DNA of 64,000 nucleotides from CAZTDU01 sp964617355 (GTDB taxonomy: Bacteria; Pseudomonadota; Gammaproteobacteria; Burkholderiales; SG8-39). A program made the position numbers and the translations under genes. Below the pieces are notes generated by a model. It was not told the DNA's origin. It saw only the letters and a list, made by a program, of their open reading frames with translations, and did no database searches. The stretch is taken from contig CAZTXP010000006.1 in NCBI GenBank assembly GCA_964617355.1, forward strand, positions 13,465 through 77,464, written 5' to 3'. Below are positions 32,342 to 43,423 of this stretch, piece after piece (within the stretch, counting starts at the first letter, position 1; each line of letters begins with the position of its first letter).

Positions 32342-34455
32342 CACGATTCTCCCCAGGACAGCGATCGAATCACCTCCGCGATGCGCGCCGCGCTCGCGGG
32401 CTTGGGCACCACGTAGTTCGCGGCGCGCTGCTCGAGCGCCTGGCGCAGGCCCGGCGCCTCGGGCGGCACCAGCACCACCGCCGGGATGCCGGTCCACGCG
32501 AAGCTCTGGCGCAGCCGGCGCAGCATGTGCGAGGACTTCGAGTCGTCGCCCTCGAGGTCGAGCAGCAGCAGGCCGACGTTCGGGTGCCGCGCGAGCAGCT
32601 TCGCCGGCTCGACATCCGGGTCGACGTCGATCACGCGATAGCCCGCGTCGGCGAGTTCGGCGCCGAGCGCAGCCACCAGTTCGCGGCCCGCACCGCTCAC
32701 CAGCAGCTCGGACTCGGCCTCGCTCCTCGAGAACAGTGCCGCGTCGGTGGTGCTGCCGTCGAACCAGCCGACGTGCTTGTAGTGGCGCGCGAGCGCCGAC
32801 CACCAGCCTTGCCCCATCACCTGCACCGCTTCCTCGGGCGTGGTCACGCCCGAGACGACGAGGTCGAGCACGCGCATCGCGAGCGGCCGGTGGTCGGGGC
32901 CGTCGCCCTCGTGCACCGGGGTATCGCGATCCCAGATTTCCGGCGAGGGGTCTCCGGACATCAGGCTCAGGCGGTCGCTGTTCGACGGGAAGTAGAACTC
33001 CACCACCGGCATCACGCCCTTGAAGCCCGCGAACCCGCACTGCTCGCAACCCACGGCGCGAAACCGCGGGCGCTCGCGCGTGATGTCGTGGAACAGCGTC
33101 TCGGCCGCCGTCCAGGGCTCGGTGGCCGGCGTCGCGCAGGCCGCGCACAGCCGGCGCACGAGGCGCTGCGACACCACCGCCTGCAGCGTCTCGCCGATCA
33201 TCGGCGCGCTGACGCCGAGGTTCAAGAGGCGCGGCACCGCGTAGCGCGCCGCCGACGAGTGCAGCGTCGAGAACACGAGGTGGCCGGTGAGCGCGGCGCG
33301 CGTCGCCGCCTCGGCGGTTTCCTCGTCCCGGATCTCGCCCAGCAGCAGCACGTCCGGGTCCTGCCGCAGCTGCGCGCGCAGCACCGAGGCGAACGTCGTC
33401 CCTCGCTCGGGCCGCACCTCGACCTGCGAGAGGCCCGGCAGCACGTACTCGACCGGCTGCTCGATGGTGGCGATCGAGCGCTGCATCGAATTGAGCGACG
33501 ACACCAGCGCGTAGAGCGAGGTCGTCTTGCCGCAGCCCGTGGGGCCGACGAAGAGCACCAGGCCGCTGTCCAGCCGCGTGAGGCGCTGCAGCGCCTGCGC
33601 GCGTGCCGGCGCGTAGCCGAGTTTCTCGAGCGAGAACACGCGCGCCTGGTTGAGTAGCCGTATCACGAGGCGCTCGCCCTGCGCGTTCGGCACGCTGGAG
33701 AGGCGCAGGTCGTAGCGGCGCTCGCCGAGGTACACGGTGCCGCGGCCATCCTGGGGCCTCGCGGCGTCGGTGACGTCCATGCCGGCCGTGGCCTTGAAAT
33801 GCCGCACCACGTGCACGCCGACCTCGTGGGTCAGCGACGACAGGCGCGCGAGCGTGCCGTCGACGCGGATGCGTACCAGGTACCCGCCCATGTAGGGCTG
33901 CAGGTGCAGGTCGGACGCGCGGCGCTCGGCCGCGCGGCGCAGCAGTTGCCGCGCGAGGCGCACCACCGGGTCGGCGTCGGCCTCGGTGGCCGGCGGCGCG
34001 TCGAGGTCCACCGTGGCCTTCGCCTCGCGCTGCGCGGCTTCGCCGTAGAGGCGCAGCACCGCGCTCTCGATTGCCGCCGGACCTTGCACCACGGGCGCGA
34101 GCGACTGCCCGGCGACGAAGCGCAGTTCCTCGAGCGTGTCCTTGTCGTCGGGGTTGCAAGTCGCAAGCTGCAGGCGCTCGCCGTCGCGACCGGTCACCAG
34201 CACGCGATGCCGCAGTGCGAGCGCGTACGGCAGGGTGCGGAGCAGCTCGGTCGAGGCGCCATCGAGCCGGGCCACCGGGATCGAGAAGTGCTCGGCCGCG
34301 GCCTTCGCGAGTTGCGCCTCGCTCGCGCCGGCCGCGCGCTCGGCGACCTGCCACGCCTCGTTCGGGGAGTCCGGCATCGTCGCCGGCAACGCCGCGCGCG
34401 CGCCCGGGCGCAGCGCCTCGGCCACGTCCGCCAGCCAATCGAACTTGCTCGCCAC
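32341..34455 (-). CDS. PilB/GspE-type secretion ATPase with C-terminal receiver-like domain
   Basis: A 704-residue type II/IV secretion-pilus ATPase. The N-terminal part (about 1-130) is a MshEN/GspE-N-like region, the ATPase core has SDLHLQPYMGGYLVRIRVDG, Walker A GPTGCGKTT near residue 305, an Asp box and Walker B (LLLGEIRDEETA), and TGHLVFSTLHS. A tetracysteine zinc site (CAAC near 438, CEQC near 468) is typical of PilB. From about residue 580 an extra domain resembles a response-regulator receiver (LLLLDLEGDD, late VVPKP with Lys), which is not part of normal PilB. GTG 34455 is the start: AAGGGAGG lies 7 bases upstream. It heads a three-gene operon. Confidence 0.88.
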   Translation of the reverse strand: MASKFDWLADVAEALRPGARAALPATMPDSPNEAWQVAERAAGASEAQLAKAAAEHFSIPVARLDGASTELLRTLPYALALRHRVLVTGRDGERLQLATCNPDDKDTLEELRFVAGQSLAPVVQGPAAIESAVLRLYGEAAQREAKATVDLDAPPATEADADPVVRLARQLLRRAAERRASDLHLQPYMGGYLVRIRVDGTLARLSSLTHEVGVHVVRHFKATAGMDVTDAARPQDGRGTVYLGERRYDLRLSSVPNAQGERLVIRLLNQARVFSLEKLGYAPARAQALQRLTRLDSGLVLFVGPTGCGKTTSLYALVSSLNSMQRSIATIEQPVEYVLPGLSQVEVRPERGTTFASVLRAQLRQDPDVLLLGEIRDEETAEAATRAALTGHLVFSTLHSSAARYAVPRLLNLGVSAPMIGETLQAVVSQRLVRRLCAACATPATEPWTAAETLFHDITRERPRFRAVGCEQCGFAGFKGVMPVVEFYFPSNSDRLSLMSGDPSPEIWDRDTPVHEGDGPDHRPLAMRVLDLVVSGVTTPEEAVQVMGQGWWSALARHYKHVGWFDGSTTDAALFSRSEAESELLVSGAGRELVAALGAELADAGYRVIDVDPDVEPAKLLARHPNVGLLLLDLEGDDSKSSHMLRRLRQSFAWTGIPAVVLVPPEAPGLRQALEQRAANYVVPKPASAARIAEVIRSLSWGES

Positions 34456-34510
34456 CGTGCCGCCTCCCTTGCGCGCGCTCCCTCTGGATGGGAGAGTCGC
34501 GGCGAGGGTG

Positions 34511-34516
34511 ATTATA
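34511..34516 (-). promoter_or_regulatory. Possible -10 element for the pilin-like operon
   Basis: The minus strand reads TATAAT here, a perfect -10 match in otherwise GC-rich sequence, 56 bases before the GTG start of the ATPase gene. No good -35 is found at 16-19 bases, and there is no TG extension, so an activator may be needed or the match may be chance. Confidence 0.35.
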
Positions 34517-34606
34517 TCGGCGTGTCCGACGGTCGCCCCATGGCCTCGCTTGCGCGCGCCAGTGCGTCTGGGCACGATGGCGACCGTTTCCAGGGGAGCG
34601 TGATCC

Positions 34607-35056
34607 ATGATCGTCCTGCGCATGATCGCCGTGGCCGTCGTCGCCGGCTGCGCGACTTCGCCTCCAAGCCTCGGGCCGGAGGCGCTGCGCGGCACCGCAT
34701 GGCGCCTGCTCGCGATCCAGTCGATGGACGACGCGCAGGGCACGACGCGGGTCGCGGATCCGTCCCGCTACACGCTGCGCTTCGACGCCGAGGGCCGCGC
34801 CGCGCTGCGGCTCGACTGCAATCGCGGTACCGGCACGTGGAAGGCGCAACCGGCCGGCGACGGCACCGGCTCGCTCGAGTTCGGGCCGATCGCCACGACG
34901 CGCATGGCCTGCCCACCGCCGTCGCTCGGCGATCGCGTGGGTCGCGACCTCGGCTACGTGCGCGGCTTCCGCCTGAAGGACGGCAAGCTGTACCTCTCGC
35001 TGATGGCGGACGGCGGGATCCTCGAATGGGAGCCCGAGCCGCTCAGCCGCCCGTGA
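34607..35056 (+). CDS. META-domain-like lipoprotein
   Basis: A 149-residue small lipoprotein. The lipobox is VVAGC with Cys15, so the mature protein should be membrane-anchored. The remainder (LRGTAWRLLAIQ, YTLRFDAEGRAALRLDCNRGTGTWKA, ARTRMACPP-like middle) has the strand pattern and CN(x)G(x)W mark of the META/HslJ domain. Function in the envelope is unknown. The end overlaps the convergent secreted-protein gene by 14 bases. Confidence 0.8.
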   Translation: MIVLRMIAVAVVAGCATSPPSLGPEALRGTAWRLLAIQSMDDAQGTTRVADPSRYTLRFDAEGRAALRLDCNRGTGTWKAQPAGDGTGSLEFGPIATTRMACPPPSLGDRVGRDLGYVRGFRLKDGKLYLSLMADGGILEWEPEPLSRP

Positions 35057-35801
35057 TCACCGCCTCCGGGATGCGGTAGCGCTCGACGTCGTTCACCTCG
35101 ACCGACCACTCGTCACCGGTCTTCGTCGCCTTGACGCCCTGCGCGCCTTCCGAGGTGACCTTCGCGCTCGCGAAGCGCAGCACGCGCTTCAGGCCGCCCG
35201 GCGGCGTCACGTGCACCTCGGCGTTCCCCGCAGAGCCGCGGATCACGCCGAACGGGCAGGGCTGCAGCGCCGCAGAAGCGTCGCCGACGACGCACGGCAC
35301 GTTGCCGGTGGCGTGGAACGGCGTGCCCTTCACCTTCGCATCGGAGGCAGGCGCCTTGCCCAGGCCGGCCGCCGCGGGCGTGCCCGAGAGGCCGATGGTG
35401 AGCGTGAATGGCGCCGATTCGCCACGGCGCCCGGCGCTGCGCATCAGGTACACGCGCACCTTGTACTCGCCGTCCTGCGGCAGCGCGCCGCTCCAGTCGT
35501 TGCCGCCGACCGAGCCGTTGTGGATCGCGACGTCGTTCGATCCCGGCGGCAGGACGTTGAAGTAGAGCGCGTCGTTCGGGGTCTTGAGTTCCACCTTCAT
35601 CGTCTGCCCGGCCTTCGCGCGCAGCAGGTAGTCGATGGTCTGCCGGCCCTTCAGCGCGCCCTGGATCGTCGCGGCCGAGGCTCCCTTGGTGAAGCGCACC
35701 GGGCGGGTGACGATGTCGTCCGCGGCATGGGCGGCCGGGGCGACGAGGAGCAACGCCGCGAGGGCTGCGCGAACGAGGACTCGCGTGTTCGAGAGGTTCA
35801 T
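35043..35801 (-). CDS. Secreted beta-sandwich protein, function unknown
   Basis: A 252-residue secreted protein with signal peptide (cleavage near AHA-ADD, residue 26). Residues about 40-140 (TIDYLLRAKAGQTMKVELKT, YFNVLPPGSNDVAIHNGSVGGNDWSG, EYKVRVYLMRSAGRRGES) match a widespread pre-peptidase-C-like periplasmic domain found in proteobacteria. The second half (PCVVGDASAALQPCPFGVIRGSAGNAEVHVTPPGG) has a Cys pair and its own strand-rich region. Single gene with its own start, 10 bases upstream of the convergent TRAP genes on the same strand. Confidence 0.75.
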   Translation of the reverse strand: MNLSNTRVLVRAALAALLLVAPAAHAADDIVTRPVRFTKGASAATIQGALKGRQTIDYLLRAKAGQTMKVELKTPNDALYFNVLPPGSNDVAIHNGSVGGNDWSGALPQDGEYKVRVYLMRSAGRRGESAPFTLTIGLSGTPAAAGLGKAPASDAKVKGTPFHATGNVPCVVGDASAALQPCPFGVIRGSAGNAEVHVTPPGGLKRVLRFASAKVTSEGAQGVKATKTGDEWSVEVNDVERYRIPEAVITGG

Positions 35802-35810
35802 CCGGGAATC

Positions 35811-37127
35811 CTAGCCGATCTTCGACGGCAGCCAGATCGCGATGCCCGGCAGCGCGAAGATCAGCGCCAGCACCACGAGGCTGATGACGACGTAGGGCGT
35901 GACCGCGCGGTAGATGTGCGCCATCGTCACCTGCGGCGGCGCGACGCCCTTCATGGTCATCAGCAAGAGGCCGTGCGGCGGCAGCAGCAGCCCCAGCTGC
36001 ATGCAGATCAGGAACATCACGCCGAACCAGACCTGGTCGATGCCGAGCTGCTGCACGATCGGCATGAAGATCGGCAACGTGATCAGCATCATGCTCACCT
36101 GGTCGACGAACACGCCGAGCACGATCAGCACGAGCATCATCGCGGCGACGATCGCGAGCGGCGAGAGACCCTGTCCGGTGATCGCCGAGACGAGCCCGTT
36201 CGACGCGCCCGAGAAGCTGAGGATCTGCGAGAACGTGGTCGCGCCGACGATGATGAAGAGGATCATCCCCGAGATCGACATCGTGCCCTTGAGCGCCGCA
36301 AGCGTGTTCGCGCGCGTCACGGCGCGGTAGCACAGCGCGAGCAGGAAGGTGGCGAACGCGCCGATCGCCGCCGACTCGGTCGGCGTCGCCCAGCCGGCGG
36401 ACATCGAGGCCACCACGAGCCCGAAGATCGACACCAGCGGCAGCACGTACTGCACGAACGGGCCCCATTTCTCCCAGCCGGCGTGGCGTTGCGCGGCCAC
36501 CGGCGGCGCGAGCGAGGGTTGCATCTTCACGCGCACCACGATCCACGCGACGAAGATCGCCGACAGGATCAGGCCCGGCGTGACGCCGCCGATCAGCAGC
36601 TTCGAGATCGAGATGCCCGACAGGCTGCCGAGCAGCACGGTGAGCGCCGAGGGCGGGATCAGCATGTCCACCGCGCCGATCGCCATGATCGGGCCGGTGG
36701 CCATGGTCGGGTGGTAGCCGCGCGCCAGCATCACCGGCACCATCAGGCTGCCGAGCATCGCGGTGGTGGCGATGGTCGAGCCCGAGATCGCCGAGAACAC
36801 CGTGCCCGCGACCACCGCCACGACCGCGAGCCGCCCGGGCACCTCGCGCACGAGGCGCTCGATGCCGTCGATCACCTTCACCGCGAGCCCGGTGTGGAAC
36901 AGGATCTCGCCCATCAGCACGAAGAGCGGGATCGGGGTGAGCGCGAAGCTCGCCACCGACGACACGGCATTGCGCGTCAGCTGTACCAGCCCCGGCTCGC
37001 CGCCCATCCACAGCCACGCGCCGACGATGTTCACCGCGAGGAAGGTGAACGCCACCGGCAGGCCGAGGAAAAGGAGCAGCGTCGAGCCCCCGAGCAGGAA
37101 CCACGCCGCGAACTGCCAGCTCTGCAT
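35811..37127 (-). CDS. dctM: TRAP transporter large permease, DctM type
   Basis: A 438-residue inner membrane protein with about 12 helices, the sodium-coupled translocation subunit of a TRAP importer. Family marks are PIPLFVLMGEILFHTG, AISGSTIATTAMLGS, LIPPSALTVLLGSLSG and the late LLLPPHGLLLM. Start ATG 37127 overlaps the DctQ stop by one base. Part of the operon dctP-dctQ-dctM. Confidence 0.93.
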   Translation of the reverse strand: MQSWQFAAWFLLGGSTLLLFLGLPVAFTFLAVNIVGAWLWMGGEPGLVQLTRNAVSSVASFALTPIPLFVLMGEILFHTGLAVKVIDGIERLVREVPGRLAVVAVVAGTVFSAISGSTIATTAMLGSLMVPVMLARGYHPTMATGPIMAIGAVDMLIPPSALTVLLGSLSGISISKLLIGGVTPGLILSAIFVAWIVVRVKMQPSLAPPVAAQRHAGWEKWGPFVQYVLPLVSIFGLVVASMSAGWATPTESAAIGAFATFLLALCYRAVTRANTLAALKGTMSISGMILFIIVGATTFSQILSFSGASNGLVSAITGQGLSPLAIVAAMMLVLIVLGVFVDQVSMMLITLPIFMPIVQQLGIDQVWFGVMFLICMQLGLLLPPHGLLLMTMKGVAPPQVTMAHIYRAVTPYVVISLVVLALIFALPGIAIWLPSKIG

Positions 37128-37654
37128 CAGGACGCGCTCACCGCGTCGTCGCGCGGCGCCCTGGGCCCGAGCGCGAGCCGGCGCATGCGGAACAGCACCT
37201 CGATGGCGAGGAGCAGGAAGGCGAAGGGCAGCGGCGCGAAGATCCACCACTCGGGCATCACCAGCGTCTTGATCGACATCGAGCCCTGCGCGTAGCTGTC
37301 CCACGCGGCCTGCGCGCCGTACCAGACCACCACCGCGCAGCAGGCCAAGGCAACGGCGTCGCAGAGCCACTCGCACGCCCACGCCGCCTTCGCCGGGATC
37401 GCGCGCAGCACGATGTCGACGCGGATGTGCCGGCCCTCGCGCAGCAGCCACGGCGCGGCAAGCATCGTGACGAGGTAGAGCCCCGTTTCCGACAGCTCGT
37501 TCGACCACGCGAGCCCGATCACGCCCGGGATCAGCGGCACGTTCCGCAGCAGCACGTCGGCGCAGATCATCAGCGTGATCGCGCCGACGAGTGCGCAAGA
37601 CAGCAGCGCGAAGCCCTCCAGCACCTTGCCGAAGGCGCGGTCCAGGGCCTCCAT
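37127..37654 (-). CDS. dctQ: TRAP transporter small permease, DctQ type
   Basis: A 175-residue inner membrane protein with four helices (about 14-33, 47-68, 88-112, 132-155) and the family sequence WSNELSETGLYLVTMLAAPWLLREGRHIRVDI in the second loop. It forms the membrane complex with DctM. It sits 6 bases after DctP and one base overlapping DctM. Confidence 0.9.
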   Translation of the reverse strand: MEALDRAFGKVLEGFALLSCALVGAITLMICADVLLRNVPLIPGVIGLAWSNELSETGLYLVTMLAAPWLLREGRHIRVDIVLRAIPAKAAWACEWLCDAVALACCAVVVWYGAQAAWDSYAQGSMSIKTLVMPEWWIFAPLPFAFLLLAIEVLFRMRRLALGPRAPRDDAVSAS

Positions 37655-37660
37655 CGGGAA

Positions 37661-38620
37661 CTACTTCTTCTTCGTGAACAGCTTCTGCATCGCCGGACCG
37701 TGCTGCGGCGAGAGCTTGATCACGCCCGCCCAGCCGGCGTCGACAGCCTGCTTCACGTAGGCGGCCGAGGTGGCGGCGTCGAAGGTGATGGTCTTGATGC
37801 CGGCGGCGGCCTGGCGCTTCTTCTCCTCGGCGCCGTAGGCCTTCCAGAAGTCGTTGCGGCCCTCGAAGTTGATCACCTGCTGCTGCAGGAACTCGCGCTG
37901 CTTCGCGGCGAGCGCGTTCCACTTCTTGAGGTTGGCCACCAGCGAGACCTCGGCGTCGTAGAAGCCGGGGTCGACGCGGTACTTGGTCTTCTCGTGCCAG
38001 TTGAGGTCGAAGATGCCGCCCACCGGCCAGCCGTAGCCGTCGACCACGCCGCGCTCGAGCGCGGTGTAGACCTCGCCGGGCGCGGTCTGCATGAGCGTCG
38101 CGCCCATCGCGCCGAAGAAGTCGCGGTACACCGGCGTGATGCGGATCTTGAGGCCCTTGAGGTCGGGCTTCGCGATCTCCTTGTTCAGGTACAGGTGGAA
38201 GGACTGGTTCTCGACCACGCGGCCGAGGTATTGCATGTTGCCCTTCTCGTTCCAGACCTTGTTGATGTAGGCGAAGGCCCCGTTGGTGCGCTGCTCTGCG
38301 ACCGGCATCTCGGTGAGCTTCAACGCGTCGGCCTCGGGGAACACGTTGGTGTAGAACGCGCCCGTGGACATGCCGATGTCCACCACGCCGCCCTGCACCG
38401 CCTTGCCCATCTCGAAGGTCGGCACCGCCTTCGGCCCGCCGATGAAGTTCAGCTGCAGCACGCCCTTGCCCTCGGCGTTGACGCGCTCGATCCAGTTCTC
38501 GAGCCGCTTCACGTAGAGGCTGTTCTCGGGGAAGGCGCTGACTACGCGCAGCGTGACCTCCTGCGCGAGCGTGGGGGTGGCGACGGCGGCGGCGAGGGCC
38601 GCGAGGGCAAGGCGTTTCAT
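37661..38620 (-). CDS. dctP: TRAP transporter substrate-binding protein, DctP type
   Basis: A 319-residue periplasmic receptor with signal peptide (MKRLALAALAAAVATPTLAQ). Family features are TLRVVSAFPENSLYVKRLENW, LKGLKIRITPVYRDFFGAMGA, and APGEVYTALERGVVDGYGWP, the segment holding the ligand-binding Arg and the late GVVDG. AGAGGAGGAA precedes ATG 38620. With DctQ and DctM it makes a complete TRAP importer for an unidentified organic acid. Confidence 0.92.
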   Translation of the reverse strand: MKRLALAALAAAVATPTLAQEVTLRVVSAFPENSLYVKRLENWIERVNAEGKGVLQLNFIGGPKAVPTFEMGKAVQGGVVDIGMSTGAFYTNVFPEADALKLTEMPVAEQRTNGAFAYINKVWNEKGNMQYLGRVVENQSFHLYLNKEIAKPDLKGLKIRITPVYRDFFGAMGATLMQTAPGEVYTALERGVVDGYGWPVGGIFDLNWHEKTKYRVDPGFYDAEVSLVANLKKWNALAAKQREFLQQQVINFEGRNDFWKAYGAEEKKRQAAAGIKTITFDAATSAAYVKQAVDAGWAGVIKLSPQHGPAMQKLFTKKK

Positions 38621-38649
38621 CGGGCGATTCCTCCTCTGGAACAGTGATT

Positions 38650-41772
<3,123 letters not shown>

Positions 41773-41776
41773 CGCG

Positions 41777-42220
41777 CTACGGAATCTCGATGCCGGTATG
41801 GATGTCGAGGATGCGCGCGCTCACGGCAACCGTGGCGCGAATTCGCCGGAAGTCCTTGTCGGTCGTCAGAACAGTAAGGCCGGCGACACTTGCAGTCGCG
41901 GCAATCCAGATATCGTTCTGCTCCACAGTCTGGCCCGCAGCCCGCAATGCCGAGTACATCTCAGCCCACTTCTCGTGCACGCCGGGCGATGCGATCGGGA
42001 TCACCAGCGATCGATTGATCTGCTGCTCCAGGAGGACCTTGCGCTTCTCGCCCCAGGTGTTCGAGCGCGCGAATGCCCGCAGCTCGCCAACCGAGACTTC
42101 GCAGATCGCGGGCCGGAAGCGTGCGCTTGATAGCTGGAACTGCGCATCGATCGCGGCGGATGCCTTGCTGCCTGCCCGGGTGGCGAGAAGCACCACATTC
42201 GTATCGAGCAGGTAGGACAT
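41777..42220 (-). CDS. PIN-domain protein (VapC-like)
   Basis: A 147-residue PIN-domain RNase-like protein. The acidic active-site residues are LLDTNV (Asp6), VGELRAF (Glu46), NDIWIAATA (Asp103) and TTDKDF (Asp121). VapC proteins cleave tRNA or other RNA and are held inactive by an antitoxin encoded just upstream. Here the gene upstream (13 bases) encodes a much larger protein of 317 residues, not a standard VapB. The stop lies 4 bases before hsdR, so the pair sits inside the restriction operon. Confidence 0.9.
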   Translation of the reverse strand: MSYLLDTNVVLLATRAGSKASAAIDAQFQLSSARFRPAICEVSVGELRAFARSNTWGEKRKVLLEQQINRSLVIPIASPGVHEKWAEMYSALRAAGQTVEQNDIWIAATASVAGLTVLTTDKDFRRIRATVAVSARILDIHTGIEIP

Positions 42221-42233
42221 TCGGTCCGGCCTG

Positions 42234-43187
42234 TCAGCTCAATGCGTCGACGGCCGCTGCGAAGTCCTCGTCGCTTTCCTCGGCGGGGATGCTGCCGAGG
42301 TAGCTCGCGAACGCCGGCGGCTCGCCGGTGCGAAGGCGCATGCTCTTGCCGATGTCCACGCGCGCGACAGCCAGCGGCACCTGCCGGAAGAACGCATCGC
42401 TGTCCGTCGCGGGCGCGATGGCATCGGCATCGATGCGCAGCAATGAGCCCGAGGGGCGGAACACGCCGGAGCCTTCGCATACGACGTCCCGGTTGAACAG
42501 GGCGCGGAGTTCGTCGATCGGCTCCTCGCCTTCCCAGATCGCCGTAATGATCCCCTCGCTGCCGAGGTCCAGTTTCAGCACGCCTTGGCTGGCGCCCATC
42601 AGGTCCAGTCGGCCTGCCACGCGTACCCGGCGGGGGGTGGGCGTGACGCTTGCGAGTTCGCGGGCGGAGGTGACCACGTCTGCGTCGATCTGGCTGGGCC
42701 GGGCGAGCTTGGCGTCGGGGAGTGCGATGCGCGTGAGCTTGTCCTTCCCGAACAGTGTGCGGTAGCGGCCGATGCGATGCAGCAGTCCGGGATCGAAGCG
42801 GCTGCTCTCCATCCGGCGCGTGCCGACATCGCCCAGCGCTTCGCCCAGCAGCTCGAATGCGGTCTGGTCTGCGCGCGGCCCGTCGTCCCAGAGGCGCGTC
42901 TGCGAAAAGAGTTCCTCCGCTACTTCGCCGAATGGCGGTACTTCGAAGCGCAGGATGGTCGCGTCGTCGCGATCGGAGGCGTGGCCGACATAGCGGACGT
43001 CGGCGGCTGCGCTCAGCCCCTTTGGCATGCGCCCGCGTGCGCGGCTCGAATGCATGAACCCCATTCGCACGGCGTCTTGCAGCGTGGCGTGGAGGCTGGC
43101 GAGGACCGGCCCGATCAGCTCCGGACGCGGCTTGGCGCCAAGGCCGGCCGGGCCTTCGAGGCGAAACGTGCGTTCAACGGTGTGCAT
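42234..43187 (-). CDS. Hypothetical protein upstream of PIN gene, possible antitoxin or defence component
   Basis: A 317-residue protein not assigned to a known family. The N-terminal two thirds are mixed alpha/beta (VRYVGHASDRDDATILRFEVPPFGEVAEELF), a middle segment (VRVAGRLDLMGASQGVLKLDLGSEGIITAIW, about 192-222) looks like a small beta-barrel, and the C-terminus is acidic (AEESDEDFAAAVDALS). No catalytic motif was found. Its position directly upstream of the PIN gene is where an antitoxin is expected. Composition resembles the hsd genes more than the CBASS genes. The 236 bases upstream of it hold no recognised gene. Confidence 0.7.
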   Translation of the reverse strand: MHTVERTFRLEGPAGLGAKPRPELIGPVLASLHATLQDAVRMGFMHSSRARGRMPKGLSAAADVRYVGHASDRDDATILRFEVPPFGEVAEELFSQTRLWDDGPRADQTAFELLGEALGDVGTRRMESSRFDPGLLHRIGRYRTLFGKDKLTRIALPDAKLARPSQIDADVVTSARELASVTPTPRRVRVAGRLDLMGASQGVLKLDLGSEGIITAIWEGEEPIDELRALFNRDVVCEGSGVFRPSGSLLRIDADAIAPATDSDAFFRQVPLAVARVDIGKSMRLRTGEPPAFASYLGSIPAEESDEDFAAAVDALS

Positions 43188-43423
43188 GAAGGTGTCCCCC
43201 TGCGCTACGGCATGTGCTGCGGACGGTGGCTCGCCGGACGCCGAATTCTACGATTGCAGCGCTCGGGCTGGTGAAGTTGATTGTCTCCAGAATCGAGATT
43301 GCCGTCTGCTTGCGCCTTATTCGTGAATACGCAACTCCGCCACTTCCATTCGGACCACCGGCGTTCAGGGCGCGTCGCACGCAGGAAGGTTACTCCGACC
43401 CCATATACCTGCGCCAAGTTGCC

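Noticed and set aside
31136..34849. A single 1237-codon frame containing the prepilin
   Set aside because: Only the last 401 codons encode a recognisable protein with a prepilin leader; the upstream part is an out-of-frame shadow of the PilB-like ATPase gene.
43205..43417. A 70-codon minus-strand frame between the CD-NTase and the 317-residue gene
   Set aside because: Composition is not protein-like, no ribosome site is seen, and it ends inside the promoter region of the 317-residue gene.
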